Below are positions 1 through 8,093 of a stretch of 64,000 nt of DNA, piece after piece. Made by a program: the position numbers and the translations under genes. Origin of the DNA: Streptomyces sp. NBC_01262 (lineage in GTDB: Bacteria; Actinomycetota; Actinomycetes; Streptomycetales; Streptomycetaceae). The notes under the pieces were generated by a model. The model made no database searches, was not told where the DNA came from, and was given only the letters and a program-made list of their open reading frames with translations. Positions within the stretch are counted from its first letter, which is position 1, and each line of letters begins with the position of its first letter. The stretch is taken from positions 3,452,501-3,516,500 of the forward strand of contig NZ_CP108462.1 in the NCBI RefSeq assembly GCF_036226365.1. Direction: 5' to 3'.

Positions 1-1
1 G

Positions 2-667
2 CGCATGCTCGGTGTCGAGGGGCGCCCCACCCAGGTCGAGAACATGATCATGCCGCCCTCCGCGAACGGCGTGAAGGTCATCTCCATCGGCATGTTCACC
101 CCCGGCAACGCGCCGGTGGTCTGGCGCGGCCCCATGCTCCACCGGGCCCTCCAGCAGTTCCTCGGCGACGTGTACTGGGGCGACCTCGACGTCCTCCTGC
201 TCGACCTCCCGCCGGGGACGGGCGACATCGCGATCTCCGTCGCGCAGCTCGTCCCGAACGCGGAGATCCTCGTGGTCACCACCCCGCAGCAGGCGGCGGC
301 CGAGGTCGCCGAGCGGGCCGGGTCGATCGCCGTCCAGACCCACCAGAAGATCGTCGGCGTCGTCGAGAACATGTCCGGCATGCCGTGCCCGCACTGCGAG
401 GAGATCATCGACGTCTTCGGCAGCGGGGGCGGCCAGCGCGTCGCCGAGGGCCTGACGAAGACCACAGGCGCCACGGTGCCGGTTCTCGGGCAGATCCCGA
501 TCGACGTACGGCTGCGCGAAGGCGGCGACGACGGCCGCCCGGTCGTTCTCACCGACCCCGAGTCCCCGGCGGGTTCCGCACTGCGGTCGATCGCCGGCAA
601 GCTCGGCGGCCGCGCCCGCGGTCTGGCGGGGATGTCGCTGGGCATCACGCCGCGCAACAAGTTCTGA
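2..667 (+). CDS. mrp: Mrp/NBP35-type Fe-S cluster carrier ATPase, 5' end outside window
   Basis: P-loop ATPase of the Mrp/ApbC (ParA/MinD) family, which carries and delivers Fe-S clusters in the cytoplasm. The visible C-terminal part contains LLLDLPPGTGD (the MinD-like switch/Walker B region), a conserved VVTTPQQAA segment and the CPHC cysteine pair of Mrp proteins, used to bind the bridging cluster. The reading frame is already open at the first base and the nucleotide-binding P-loop is missing, so the gene starts upstream; the internal ATG near position 5 is not the real start. It is followed by a weak hairpin (GGGCCTG/CAGGCCC, 683-705). Mycobacteria also keep mrp near the sigE-rseA-htrA-tatB cluster. 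Confidence 0.93.
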   Translation, partial: RMLGVEGRPTQVENMIMPPSANGVKVISIGMFTPGNAPVVWRGPMLHRALQQFLGDVYWGDLDVLLLDLPPGTGDIAISVAQLVPNAEILVVTTPQQAAAEVAERAGSIAVQTHQKIVGVVENMSGMPCPHCEEIIDVFGSGGGQRVAEGLTKTTGATVPVLGQIPIDVRLREGGDDGRPVVLTDPESPAGSALRSIAGKLGGRARGLAGMSLGITPRNKF

Positions 668-682
668 CGCTCCGGGGCGCTG

Positions 683-705
683 GGGCCTGTCCGGCGGGCA
701 GGCCC
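683..705. terminator. short hairpin between convergent mrp and the next gene
   Basis: A 7-bp inverted repeat GGGCCTG/CAGGCCC with a 9-nt loop lies 15 nt after the mrp stop and just before the stop of the oppositely oriented hypothetical gene. It has no T-run. The position suggests a shared weak terminator. Confidence 0.35.
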
Positions 706-723
706 TGCCGGTAGGCCCTGGCG

Positions 724-1350
724 CTAGTCGCGCGCGTACGCCGTGATGTCCACGACCGCCGCCAGCCCCAGCCCGTACGCGGACATGCCGCGCCCGTAGG
801 CGCCCAGGTGCACCCCGCGCGCGGAGCCGGCCAGCACCCACCCGTACTCGGACTCGCGGTAGTGGAAGGGCGTGGGCACGCCGTCCACGGGCAGGGTGAG
901 CGAGGACCAGGCGGGGCCGTCGAGCGCGTCGGCGAGGTCCCAGGCGATGGCGGTCTGCTGGTCGAGCCAGTCCTGGCGCAGGTGGCGCTCCATCATCGTG
1001 GGCCAGGTGCAGGACAGCAGACCGGAGCCGGCGAGCCAGGCGGCGGAGGAGACGGAGGTCGCCTCCAGGACGCCGGTGCCGTCGGCGCTGCGTCGGCCGG
1101 GGCGATGGGCGACGGAGACGACGACGGCGAATCGGCGCAGGTCAGGGGTTGGCTCGACCTTGACGGAGGGCTCGTCGCCATGGCCCACGGAGCCGTGCTC
1201 GACAGTGCCGTCGGCGCTGACCCCGGCCGGATTCAGCCAGCGGTGGCCGGTGAATGCCTCGTCGAGCCCGTACCAGGGGAAGTCGGCCTTGAGGTAGCCG
1301 TCGAGCTGACTGTCGAATCTGCGGTGCTCTGTATCAGCTGTCGTCTCCAC
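724..1350 (-). CDS. conserved hypothetical protein, 208 aa
   Basis: Soluble protein with no signal peptide, membrane segment or motif that I recognise. It starts at GTG (1350), 23 nt after tatB on the same strand, so it is probably the last gene of the anti-sigma/protease/tatB transcription unit. The codon pattern is typical for the genome. The middle contains a Trp-rich stretch (CTWPTMMERHLRQDW) and the C-terminus is rich in Gly and Tyr. Function unknown. That it is a real gene rests on strand-consistent context and high third-position GC. Confidence 0.7.
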   Translation of the reverse strand: METTADTEHRRFDSQLDGYLKADFPWYGLDEAFTGHRWLNPAGVSADGTVEHGSVGHGDEPSVKVEPTPDLRRFAVVVSVAHRPGRRSADGTGVLEATSVSSAAWLAGSGLLSCTWPTMMERHLRQDWLDQQTAIAWDLADALDGPAWSSLTLPVDGVPTPFHYRESEYGWVLAGSARGVHLGAYGRGMSAYGLGLAAVVDITAYARD

Positions 1351-1373
1351 GAAGGGAGAATAGCGCCCCGACC

Positions 1374-1811
1374 TCAGGTGGCGTCGGAGTCGTACGGCGG
1401 AGGATCGGCAGGCTCCGCCTGGTCCCGCTTACGGAGCCGGTCCGGCGTGTCGGAGGAGGACACGGAAGACGACCCGGAGGACGAACCGGTCGAATGCACC
1501 GCTTCCGTCAGCGCGGCGGCCTCTTCCTTGAAGTCGAAGCCGTTGCGGATGTCCTTGAGCCCCAGCTCGTCGCCGTCCAGCAACTGCTTGCGGACGAAGT
1601 TCTTGGGGTTGAGGTCCTCGAACTCGAAGTCCTTGAACTCCGGGCCCAGCTCCTTGCGGATGTCCTCCTTGGCACTGTCCGAGAAGGCCCGCACCTTCCG
1701 GATGAAGCCCGTCACGTCCTGGATGACCTTGGGAAGCTTGTCCGGGCCGAAAACGAGCACGCCGAGGATCGCGAGCGCCATAATCTCCAGCGGGCCTATG
1801 TCGAAGAACAC
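1374..1811 (-). CDS. tatB: Sec-independent protein translocase TatB
   Basis: TatB subunit of the twin-arginine translocase, which binds folded Tat substrates together with TatC. The N-terminus MFFDIGPLEIMALAILGVLVFGPDKLP is diagnostic: a periplasmic tip, one membrane helix (about 6-21), then the FGPDKLPK hinge and a long amphipathic helix, with an acidic/Ser-rich tail from about residue 105. The length of 145 aa fits actinobacterial TatB. The GTG start is preceded by AGGAG with good spacing. It follows the HtrA-like protease gene on the same strand (98-nt gap), as in the mycobacterial sigE-rseA-htrA-tatB cluster. TatA/TatC are not in the window. Confidence 0.93.
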   Translation of the reverse strand: MFFDIGPLEIMALAILGVLVFGPDKLPKVIQDVTGFIRKVRAFSDSAKEDIRKELGPEFKDFEFEDLNPKNFVRKQLLDGDELGLKDIRNGFDFKEEAAALTEAVHSTGSSSGSSSVSSSDTPDRLRKRDQAEPADPPPYDSDAT

Positions 1812-1909
1812 CCTGCAGCTCCTACGTAAACGGACCGGCCGCTATCACCGTACCTGGCGAAGCCGGGTATGCGGGAGGGCCCACGGTCAACACTAGGCCA
1901 GCACACAGG

Positions 1910-3226
1910 TCAGCTGCCCGTGGCGCTGCCCAGCGTGAGCGGCACCGTACGGCGCTCGCCGCCCCGGACCACGGTGAGGGTCAGGGCGTCGCCGGGGCGG
2001 TGGCTGCGGATCCGTACGATCAGCTCCTCGCCGCTGTGCACGGCCTCGCCGTCGATCGCGGTGATGACGTCCCCGGCACGGATCCCGGCGCGGTCGCCGG
2101 GGCCGCCCGCGGTCACCTGTTCGCTGACCTGGGCGCCGTCGCCCGCGTACGCCATGTTGATGCCGACGCCGATGACGGGGTGGGTGGCCCTGCCGGTGCT
2201 GATCAGCTCCTGGGCGACGAGCTTGGCCTGGTTGACCGGGATGGAGAAGCCGAGGCCGATACTGCCGCCCTGGCCGGTGTCGCCGAGGCCGCTGCCGGAG
2301 GAGCGGATGGCGCTGTTGATGCCGATGACCAGGCCGCCGGCGTCGACCAGGGGGCCGCCGGAGTTGCCGGGGTTGATGGGGGCGTCGGTCTGGAGGGCGT
2401 CCACGTAGGAGACATCCGTGCCGTCCGTCTCGCCGCCGGCGGTGATGGGGCGGTGGGTGGCGCTGATGATGCCGGAGGTGACGGTGCCCTCCAGGTCGTA
2501 CGGGGCGCCGATGGCCACCACGGGATCGCCGACCCGGACGGAGTCGGAGTCGCCGAGGGCGAGCGGGCGCAGGCCTGTGATCCCGGACACCTTGATGACG
2601 GCCAGGTCGTAGCCGCTGTCACGGCCGACGATCCCGGCGTTCGCGGCGACCCGGCCGTCGCTGAAGGTCACGGAGATGGTGCCGCCGTCGCCGGCGGACT
2701 CCACGACATGGCTGTTGGTGAGGATGTGGCCCTGCCCGTCGAGCACGAAGCCGGTGCCGGTGGCCTCGCCGCTGTCGGTTCTGACATGGATGTAGACCAC
2801 CCCCGGCAGGGTCCTGGCGGCGATGCCCGCGACGCTGTCCGGCGCCCTGTCCGCCGCCCTCGCCGATACCTGGGCCCGGGGCGGGCCTGCGGTGGTGTCC
2901 GTGCCGTCGTGAGCCTTCAGATACGCTCCCGCCGCCCCGCCCACTGCCCCGGCCACCAGCGCCACCACGACGACCCCCGGGCCCACACGGGCCCGGCGCC
3001 CTCCGGAGGCCGTCTGCGGCGGCTCCGGGGCCACGGCCACCGCGTGCTGCCAGTGGCCGATGGAGATCGGCGCCTGGACGGGCGGGGCCGGCGCCCAGGG
3101 GCCCGGGGCGCCGTAGGCCGGGGTGTCGTACGGATCCGGAGCATGCCGCGGCACGGCCGGGGACGACTGCGGGGCCGGTTCCGGGCGGCTCCACCATTGC
3201 GGCCCGGCGGACTTCCCCACGCTCAT
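1910..3226 (-). CDS. membrane-anchored HtrA/DegP-like serine protease with PDZ domain
   Basis: Envelope quality-control protease. Order: proline-rich cytoplasmic N-terminus (1-80), one membrane helix (about 82-102), trypsin-like domain with triad His173 (TNSHVV), Asp207 (YDLAVIKV) and Ser289 (PGNSGGPL), then a PDZ domain from about 350 to the end. The ATG start has AGGGGA upstream. At 438 aa it has the usual length for actinobacterial HtrA/PepD proteins. It lies between the anti-sigma gene and tatB, which suggests it degrades misfolded exported proteins or takes part in signalling within the SigE stress circuit. The active site looks intact. Confidence 0.92.
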   Translation of the reverse strand: MSVGKSAGPQWWSRPEPAPQSSPAVPRHAPDPYDTPAYGAPGPWAPAPPVQAPISIGHWQHAVAVAPEPPQTASGGRRARVGPGVVVVALVAGAVGGAAGAYLKAHDGTDTTAGPPRAQVSARAADRAPDSVAGIAARTLPGVVYIHVRTDSGEATGTGFVLDGQGHILTNSHVVESAGDGGTISVTFSDGRVAANAGIVGRDSGYDLAVIKVSGITGLRPLALGDSDSVRVGDPVVAIGAPYDLEGTVTSGIISATHRPITAGGETDGTDVSYVDALQTDAPINPGNSGGPLVDAGGLVIGINSAIRSSGSGLGDTGQGGSIGLGFSIPVNQAKLVAQELISTGRATHPVIGVGINMAYAGDGAQVSEQVTAGGPGDRAGIRAGDVITAIDGEAVHSGEELIVRIRSHRPGDALTLTVVRGGERRTVPLTLGSATGS

Positions 3227-3301
3227 GCAATCCCCTACGACGGCCGACGACCACCACTCACTGGGATTGAACCAGGAGTCGGCGCCGCCCGCAGCCGTCG
3301 G

Positions 3302-4087
3302 TCAGGGGGTGGGCGAAGCGCTGCCCAGCACCAGGGTGTGTGCCAGCTCGGCCGGTGAGGCCGACGCGCTGGGCGAGACCGCGGGGGTCGGGGTGAATCC
3401 CGCCACCAGGCCGACCAGGTCCTCGCCCTGGATCTGCGTGCCGCGCACACCGCCGCGCACGTCGGCCGGGGACACCGCCGCGCCCGGGTCGTCCGCACCG
3501 CCGTCGGCCATGCCTTCCAGCGGCAGGGCGGCGCCGCTGATGGCCAGGGCCGCCATGGAGAAGGCACCGGCCGCCGCGAACGCGAACCGCCGGCTGCGCG
3601 AGGCGTTTCCGGGACGCTCCCGGTCGACCTCGTGTATCCGGAAGCCGGAGGACGGCTCGGGGATCGCCAGGAAGTCCTCGCGGCGCCTGCCGAAGCCGCC
3701 GAAGGAACCGAGACCGCCGAAGACGGTACCGCTGAGCCGCTGGCCGCCGAGGCTGGTCGCCTCGACTATGCCGTCGCCGTCCTCGATGCCGTCTTCCGTG
3801 CCGTCGTCGCCACCGCCGAACGGCCCCGATCGGTCGTTGTCGCCACCGCCGGGCAGTCCCTGAAGCCGGGCCAGCAGACCCGCCGACAGGGCGGGCGGGG
3901 CCACGGCCGCGACCGCGCTCTTCAGCTGCCGCTGCTCGGCGGCGGCCGCCTTGCAGCCCGGACAGGTGACGAGATGGGCCATCACCCGGTCTCGGGCGTC
4001 GTCGTGCAGCTCTCCGTCGACGAAAGCGGCGAGGCGGTCGCCGAGGTGCTGTTCGGCAGGCGTGAGGTGCTCGCCGGTGGGGGTCAC
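3302..4087 (-). CDS. zinc-finger anti-sigma factor with one membrane segment (RseA-like)
   Basis: Anti-sigma factor for the upstream ECF sigma. The N-terminal zinc-associated anti-sigma domain carries HxxxCxxC (His38, Cys42, Cys45) inside the typical LAAFVDGEL...HLVTCPGC context. A charged, Gly-rich linker follows, then one hydrophobic segment at about 186-207 and an extracytoplasmic Ala/Pro/Ser-rich tail. Its ATG overlaps the sigma stop (ATGA), the usual coupling of cognate sigma/anti-sigma pairs. The next gene is the HtrA-like protease. Mycobacterial RseA in the same position holds SigE until degraded; I infer the same role here. Confidence 0.88.
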   Translation of the reverse strand: MTPTGEHLTPAEQHLGDRLAAFVDGELHDDARDRVMAHLVTCPGCKAAAAEQRQLKSAVAAVAPPALSAGLLARLQGLPGGGDNDRSGPFGGGDDGTEDGIEDGDGIVEATSLGGQRLSGTVFGGLGSFGGFGRRREDFLAIPEPSSGFRIHEVDRERPGNASRSRRFAFAAAGAFSMAALAISGAALPLEGMADGGADDPGAAVSPADVRGGVRGTQIQGEDLVGLVAGFTPTPAVSPSASASPAELAHTLVLGSASPTP

Positions 4088-4848
4088 GTTCTTCCGCCCT
4101 CCAGGCCAGGCTGCCCGGTCACCAGCGCCGGCGCCCGCCCGGGACGGGCGGCGGGGGCGCGGTGCTCCAGAGCCTTGCGCAGATGCGAGCGCCCACGGTG
4201 GATACGGCTGCGCACGGTGCCGAGCTTGACGCCCAGCGTCGCGGCGATCTCCTCGTACGACAGGCCCTCGATGTCACAGAGCACCACCGCGGCCCGGAAC
4301 TCCGGCGCCAGGGTGTCCAGCGCCTGCTGGACGTCGGCGTCGAAATGCGTGTCCGCGAAGTGCTGGGCGGGGGACGGCTCACGGCTGGGCAGCCGCTCGG
4401 CCGCGTCGTCCCCGAGCGCGTCGAAACGGATCCGCTGGCGGCGGCGCACCATGTCCAGGAAGAGATTGGTGGTGATGCGGTGCAGCCAGCCCTCGAAAGT
4501 GCCCGGCGTGTATGTCGACAGAGAACGGAAGACGCGGACGAAGACCTCCTGCGTGAGGTCCTCGGCGTCGTGCTGGTTGCCCGTCAGCCGGTACGCGAGG
4601 CGATAGACCCGTGCGCTGTGCGTGCTGACGATCTCCTCCCACGAGGGCGGAGTCCACGCCTGAGCGTCCCCGTCGGTTGCGAACGTCGCGGTTACGGAGT
4701 CATCGGTGGACGGACGGTCGTCAGCAGTATTCGTCACGGATTCCGGCTCGCCGGCCGACCTTCGGAAGCGCCGCAGCACTCCCCGGTCACCCGCCGCAGC
4801 CGCACCTCCCCTGTCGGCTCTGGTGGTCTCCAGTAGAGCCCCTACCAT
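4084..4848 (-). CDS. sigE: ECF RNA polymerase sigma factor, SigE-like
   Basis: Group 4 sigma factor. Region 2 lies in [20 protein letters not shown] and the following [11 protein letters not shown] helix; region 4 lies in [21 protein letters not shown] start it at ATG 4848 (254 aa), where GAGGTGG precedes at good spacing and homologous proteins begin MVGA...; an in-frame ATG at 4977 would add 43 residues but reach into the divergent promoter region. Downstream genes on the same strand are the anti-sigma, HtrA-like protease and tatB. The set equals the mycobacterial SigE envelope-stress locus. In S. coelicolor the symbol sigE names a different gene, so the symbol here means the mycobacterial type. 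Confidence 0.88.
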   Translation of the reverse strand: MVGALLETTRADRGGAAAAGDRGVLRRFRRSAGEPESVTNTADDRPSTDDSVTATFATDGDAQAWTPPSWEEIVSTHSARVYRLAYRLTGNQHDAEDLTQEVFVRVFRSLSTYTPGTFEGWLHRITTNLFLDMVRRRQRIRFDALGDDAAERLPSREPSPAQHFADTHFDADVQQALDTLAPEFRAAVVLCDIEGLSYEEIAATLGVKLGTVRSRIHRGRSHLRKALEHRAPAARPGRAPALVTGQPGLEGGRT

Positions 4849-5027
4849 ATCCACCTCGCCCGTTAGCTCCGGATAAGTACGTTGCACAAGTGCGGTGCTG
4901 TGCCCCGCTGCCTTCATAACGCGCAGTCCCATCAGCGGGTTCCCGACCGCAGCGGATACAGTCGCCAACGCGGGCACACGCGGGCCGCACGCGCGCGGCG
5001 TTCAGGAACAGGCACAGGGAGAGGGCG
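4849..5027. promoter_or_regulatory. divergent promoter region, ECF sigma / O-methyltransferase
   Basis: About 180 bp between the divergent sigma and O-methyltransferase genes. It must hold the promoters of both. I did not find a confident -35/-10 pair. The right end contains GGAG at 5018-5021, six bases before the ATT that appears to start the methyltransferase. Confidence 0.5.
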
Positions 5028-5030
5028 ATT
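5018..5030 (+). promoter_or_regulatory. ribosome site supporting the ATT start
   Basis: GGAG at 5018-5021 (within GGGAGAGG) followed by a 6-nt spacer and ATT at 5028. No alternative initiation codon lies between the upstream in-frame stop and this point. Confidence 0.6.
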
Positions 5031-5663
5031 ACCGGCAACCGGCAGGCGAGCTGGGCGTTCGCGGACGCCTTCGTCGCCGAGGGCGACGCGCTGATACGGG
5101 CCCGCAGCCGTGCCCGTGAAGCCGGGCTGCGCGTCGTCTCCCCCGGCACCGGCGCGGCCCTGCGGCTGCTCGCCGCCACGGCCGACGCCAAGGCCGTCGT
5201 CGAGATCGGCACCGGCACCGGCGTCTCCGGCATCCACCTGCTGCACGGCATGCGCCCCGACGGCGTGCTCACCACCGTCGACTCCGAGCCCGACCGCCAG
5301 CAGCTCGCCCGCACCGCCTACCGCGAGGCCGGCTTCGCCGCGAACCGCGCCCGCTTCATCCCCGGCCGCGCCCTGGAAGTCCTGCCCCGGCTCGCCGACG
5401 GCGGCTACGACCTCGTCTTCTGCGACGGCGACCGGCTCGAATACCCCGACTATCTAGCCGAATCGTTGCGTCTGCTCCGTCCGGGTGGCCTGGTCTGTTT
5501 CGAGGGCACCTTCGCCCAGGGCCGTTCGATGGACGCCGCCCACCAGGAGCCCGAGGTCGTACGCCTTCGGGAGCTGATGCGCTCGGTCCGCGACCACGAG
5601 GCACTGGCCCCGGTACTGCTGCCGACGGACGACGGACTGCTCTGCGCCGTACGGCGCCGTTAG
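5028..5663 (+). CDS. SAM-dependent O-methyltransferase, apparent ATT start codon
   Basis: Class I methyltransferase of the catechol/caffeoyl-CoA O-methyltransferase type: SAM loop VVEIGTGTGVSG (about 58-68), VDSEPDRQQLA and FCDGDR for SAM and metal binding. The same gene sits divergent to sigE in mycobacteria (Rv1220c). Reading upstream in frame from the SAM loop to the stop at 4917 gives no ATG, GTG, TTG or CTG before the conserved N-terminus TGNRQASWAFADAFVAE. The only suitable codon is ATT at 5028, with GGAG six bases upstream, giving 211 aa. The first ATG (5250) lies after the SAM motif and cannot start a working enzyme. Substrate unknown. Confidence 0.85.
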   Translation: MTGNRQASWAFADAFVAEGDALIRARSRAREAGLRVVSPGTGAALRLLAATADAKAVVEIGTGTGVSGIHLLHGMRPDGVLTTVDSEPDRQQLARTAYREAGFAANRARFIPGRALEVLPRLADGGYDLVFCDGDRLEYPDYLAESLRLLRPGGLVCFEGTFAQGRSMDAAHQEPEVVRLRELMRSVRDHEALAPVLLPTDDGLLCAVRRR

Positions 5664-5688
5664 CCCTCCGTCAGGCCCCGGAACGCGA

Positions 5689-5732
5689 CGGCTCCCGGTG
5701 GCACGTAAGTGAATACATGCCGCCGGGAGCCG
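5689..5732. terminator. bidirectional terminator between methyltransferase and DUF3117 gene
   Basis: Perfect 10-bp inverted repeat CGGCTCCCGG/CCGGGAGCCG with a 24-nt loop, between two convergent genes. There is no long T-run, as is common in Streptomyces terminators. Confidence 0.7.
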
Positions 5733-5753
5733 GAAGAATTTCGTTCGCCGGTG

Positions 5754-5921
5754 TCAGGCGATGGCCTTCTTGAGCGCCTCTCCGAGCGCGTCCGCCTCGT
5801 CGGGTGTCAGCTCGACGACAAGCCGTCCGCCGCCCTCGAGCGGAACTCGCATGATGATGCTCCGCCCCTCCTTGGTCACCTCGAGCGGGCCATCACCCGT
5901 CCGCGGCTTCATGGCCGCCAT
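5754..5921 (-). CDS. DUF3117 domain protein, 55 aa
   Basis: Very small, highly conserved actinobacterial protein: MAAMKPRTGDGPLEVTKEGR, then VPLEGGGRLVVELTPDEADAL and a short helix. ATG 5921 is preceded by AAGGGGA. A longer in-frame extension upstream lacks conservation and a ribosome site, so I reject it. The M. tuberculosis counterpart is Rv1211, which also lies between tag and the sigE cluster. Function unknown; the acidic ELTPDEADAL segment resembles parts of regulatory proteins, but I assign no role. Confidence 0.9.
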   Translation of the reverse strand: MAAMKPRTGDGPLEVTKEGRSIIMRVPLEGGGRLVVELTPDEADALGEALKKAIA

Positions 5922-6222
5922 GCTCGTTCCCCTTCCTGAAACCAGCTTCCGCAACCGGGGGCCCAGGCGCCTCCGGACTCGAACACATTGGTTCTCGGCC
6001 ATTATCCCGCATCGCGTGACCCGATGACCAACATCGGTTCCCATCCGTTCGAGAAGCGGGGCCCACAAAACCGTCCATTTCGGTGATCACTCTGCGATAT
6101 GGCGGGCGATTCGGCCGTCATACGGCGGCGATAGGGCGGCGATAGGCAGACCCCGCATGTTCGCCCGCGGCGATCTCCGGCATGCTGGCCCGAACGCGAG
6201 CCGCAACGAAAAGGGGGCCGAA
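5922..6222. promoter_or_regulatory. 301-bp divergent intergenic region with an 11-bp tandem repeat
   Basis: It separates the divergent DUF3117 and enoyl-CoA hydratase genes. It contains two head-to-tail copies of GGCGGCGATAG (6124-6134 and 6135-6145), about 80 nt upstream of the hydratase start, and a stretch with lower GC around 5985-6080. No protein gene or RNA was recognised. The repeat may be an operator. Confidence 0.4.
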
Positions 6223-7005
6223 ATGGCCGACGCCGTGCTGTACGAGGTGAGCGACGGGCTCGCCACCATCACCCTGAATCGCCCCGACGCGATGAACGCG
6301 CTCAACATCGAGGCGAAGGTCGCCCTCCGGGAGGTCCTTCAGGAAGCCGCCGCGGACAAGGCCGTACGGGCCGTGCTGCTCACCGCGACCGGGCGGGCGT
6401 TCTGCGTAGGCCAGGACCTCAAGGAGCACATCACCCTGCTGCCCACCGGGGAGGTCATGACGACCGTGCGCGAGCACTACAACCCCATCGTCACCGCCAT
6501 CACCACCATGGCGAAGCCGGTCATCGCCGGGGTCAACGGCGTCGCGGCCGGTGCGGGCGCGGGCTTCGCCTTCGCCTGCGACTACCGGGTCGTCGCCGAC
6601 TCGGCCTCCTTCAACACCTCCTTCGCCGGCGTCGCCCTCACCGCCGACTCCGGCGCCTCCTGGACCCTGCCCCGCCTCATCGGCCCCAGCCGCGCCGCCG
6701 ACCTGCTCTTCTTCCCGCGTACGGTCCCGGCCGCCGAGGCCCTCGACCTCGGCATCGCCAACCGCGTCGTGCCCGCTGCCGACCTGGCCGCAGAGGCCGC
6801 CGCCGTGGCCCGGCGGTTCGCACAGGGCCCCACGGTCGCCTACGGGGCGATCAAGGCCTCCCTGGCCTACGGGGCCTCGCACTCCCTCCTGGAGACCCTG
6901 GAGAAGGAGGACGAGCTCCAGACCCTGGCCGGTGCCGCCGACGACCACGCGATCGCGGTCGAGGCATTCCTGAAGAAGGAAAAGCCCCGCTACACGGGTC
7001 ACTGA
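6223..7005 (+). CDS. enoyl-CoA hydratase/isomerase family protein (PaaG-like)
   Basis: Crotonase-fold acyl-CoA enzyme. Landmarks: LNRPDAMNALN, the first oxyanion loop GRAFCVGQDLKEH, and the second, GVNGVAAGAGAGFAFACDYR, followed by FAGVALTADSGASWTLPRLIG, where the Asp lies where PaaG-type isomerases have their catalytic acid. I use ATG 6223 with AAAAGGGGG upstream, giving 260 aa, the usual length; an upstream ATG at 6157 would add an unconserved tail. Likely role is beta-oxidation or aromatic acyl-CoA isomerisation. It is convergent with tag, 27 bp apart. Confidence 0.88.
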   Translation: MADAVLYEVSDGLATITLNRPDAMNALNIEAKVALREVLQEAAADKAVRAVLLTATGRAFCVGQDLKEHITLLPTGEVMTTVREHYNPIVTAITTMAKPVIAGVNGVAAGAGAGFAFACDYRVVADSASFNTSFAGVALTADSGASWTLPRLIGPSRAADLLFFPRTVPAAEALDLGIANRVVPAADLAAEAAAVARRFAQGPTVAYGAIKASLAYGASHSLLETLEKEDELQTLAGAADDHAIAVEAFLKKEKPRYTGH

Positions 7006-7032
7006 CCTCTCGCGTCGCCCGCGATGGCGGCG

Positions 7033-7629
7033 TCAGGAATCGGTGCCGGCGCGGGCGTGGCAGTCCGTGAGGTGGTCGTTGACGAGGCCGCAGGCCTGCA
7101 TGAGGGCGTAGGCGGTGGTGGGGCCGACGAAGCGGAAGCCGTGGCGCTTGAGGTCTTTGGCGAGGGCGGTGGATTCGGGGGTCACGGCGGGGATGTCGGC
7201 GAGGGTGCGGGGGGCGGGGCGGGTGGCGGGGTCGGGGGCGTGGGACCAGATGAGGGCGTCGAGGCCGCCGTCGTAGGTCTCGCGCAGTGCGATCGCGGCG
7301 CGGGCGTTGGCGATGGAGGCGTCGATCTTGGCGCGGTTGCGGATGATGCCGGTGTCGGCGAGCAGCCGCTCGCGGTCGGTGTCCGTGAAGGCCGCCACCG
7401 CCTCCGCCTCGAAGCCCGCGAATGCCTTGCGGAAGCCCTCGCGGCGGCGCAGGATCGTGATCCACGACAGCCCGGACTGGAAGGCCTCCAGGCAGAGCCG
7501 CTCGAAGAGCGCCTCCTCGCCGTGGACGGGCCGGCCCCACTCGGTGTCGTGGTACGTGACGTAATCCGGCGCGGAGAGCCCCCACGGGCAGCGCAGCAGC
7601 CCGTCCGGCCCCGCGACGGCGTCACTCAT
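7033..7629 (-). CDS. tag: DNA-3-methyladenine glycosylase I
   Basis: Removes 3-methyladenine from alkylated DNA (base excision repair). The four zinc-snap ligands of the Tag family are present with E. coli spacing: Cys14 and His27 near the N-terminus, His186 and Cys190 at the C-terminus (HLTDCH). The core motif YHDTEWGRP and LSWITILRRREGF are typical. 198 aa is the normal length. The ATG start overlaps the 3' end of the upstream DivIVA-like gene by 8 nt, so the two are likely translationally coupled, as in the mycobacterial pair Rv1209-Rv1210 (tagA). Confidence 0.95.
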   Translation of the reverse strand: MSDAVAGPDGLLRCPWGLSAPDYVTYHDTEWGRPVHGEEALFERLCLEAFQSGLSWITILRRREGFRKAFAGFEAEAVAAFTDTDRERLLADTGIIRNRAKIDASIANARAAIALRETYDGGLDALIWSHAPDPATRPAPRTLADIPAVTPESTALAKDLKRHGFRFVGPTTAYALMQACGLVNDHLTDCHARAGTDS

Positions 7630-7966
7630 GCGGCCGTCCGTCTTCCGCCGGGTCCTTCACCAGCGCGGTCGCCGTGGCCCGCTGCCCGGCCCGCTCCGCC
7701 TCCAGCTCGGCGATCCGCGCGTCCCGCTCGGCCAGTTCGGCGCTGAGGCGGTCCAGCACCTCGTCGACGTCCACCATGCGGTAGCCGCGTACGGCGAGCG
7801 GCAGCCGCAGATGGTCGACGTCCGCCCGCTCAAGGGGGCGGTCCCCCGGCAGTCGGTCGTCCAGCCGGTCGGGCTCCACATCGCGCAGCACCCCGCCGTC
7901 GCCCAGCACGGCGAGTGCCACCGCGGCGACCACCGCGACCAGCGCGATGAGCATGAACCAGAACAA
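7622..7966 (-). CDS. small membrane protein with DivIVA-like domain
   Basis: 114-aa protein with one N-terminal membrane helix (LFWFMLIALVAVVAAVALAVLG), a linker, then LPLAVRGYRMVDVDEVLDRLS, the short DivIVA-like motif, ending in a coiled coil (AELAERDARIAELEAERAG). I choose TTG 7966 because GGGAG sits six bases before it; an upstream in-frame ATG at 8161 adds an unconserved, basic tail. Mycobacterial Rv1209 has the same position before tag. A polar or cell-wall role is inferred only from the domain. Confidence 0.82.
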   Translation of the reverse strand: MFWFMLIALVAVVAAVALAVLGDGGVLRDVEPDRLDDRLPGDRPLERADVDHLRLPLAVRGYRMVDVDEVLDRLSAELAERDARIAELEAERAGQRATATALVKDPAEDGRPHE

Positions 7967-8093
7967 GACGATCTCCCGGTGGTACGAACGGACGGGTACG
8001 GACTGAGGTTTACGCCACGATCGTGCCACGCCGTGCTGTGATTCGTCAGTGGCGGCTAGATTCACAGGCGGACTATCTGAGGAGGACCTCGTA

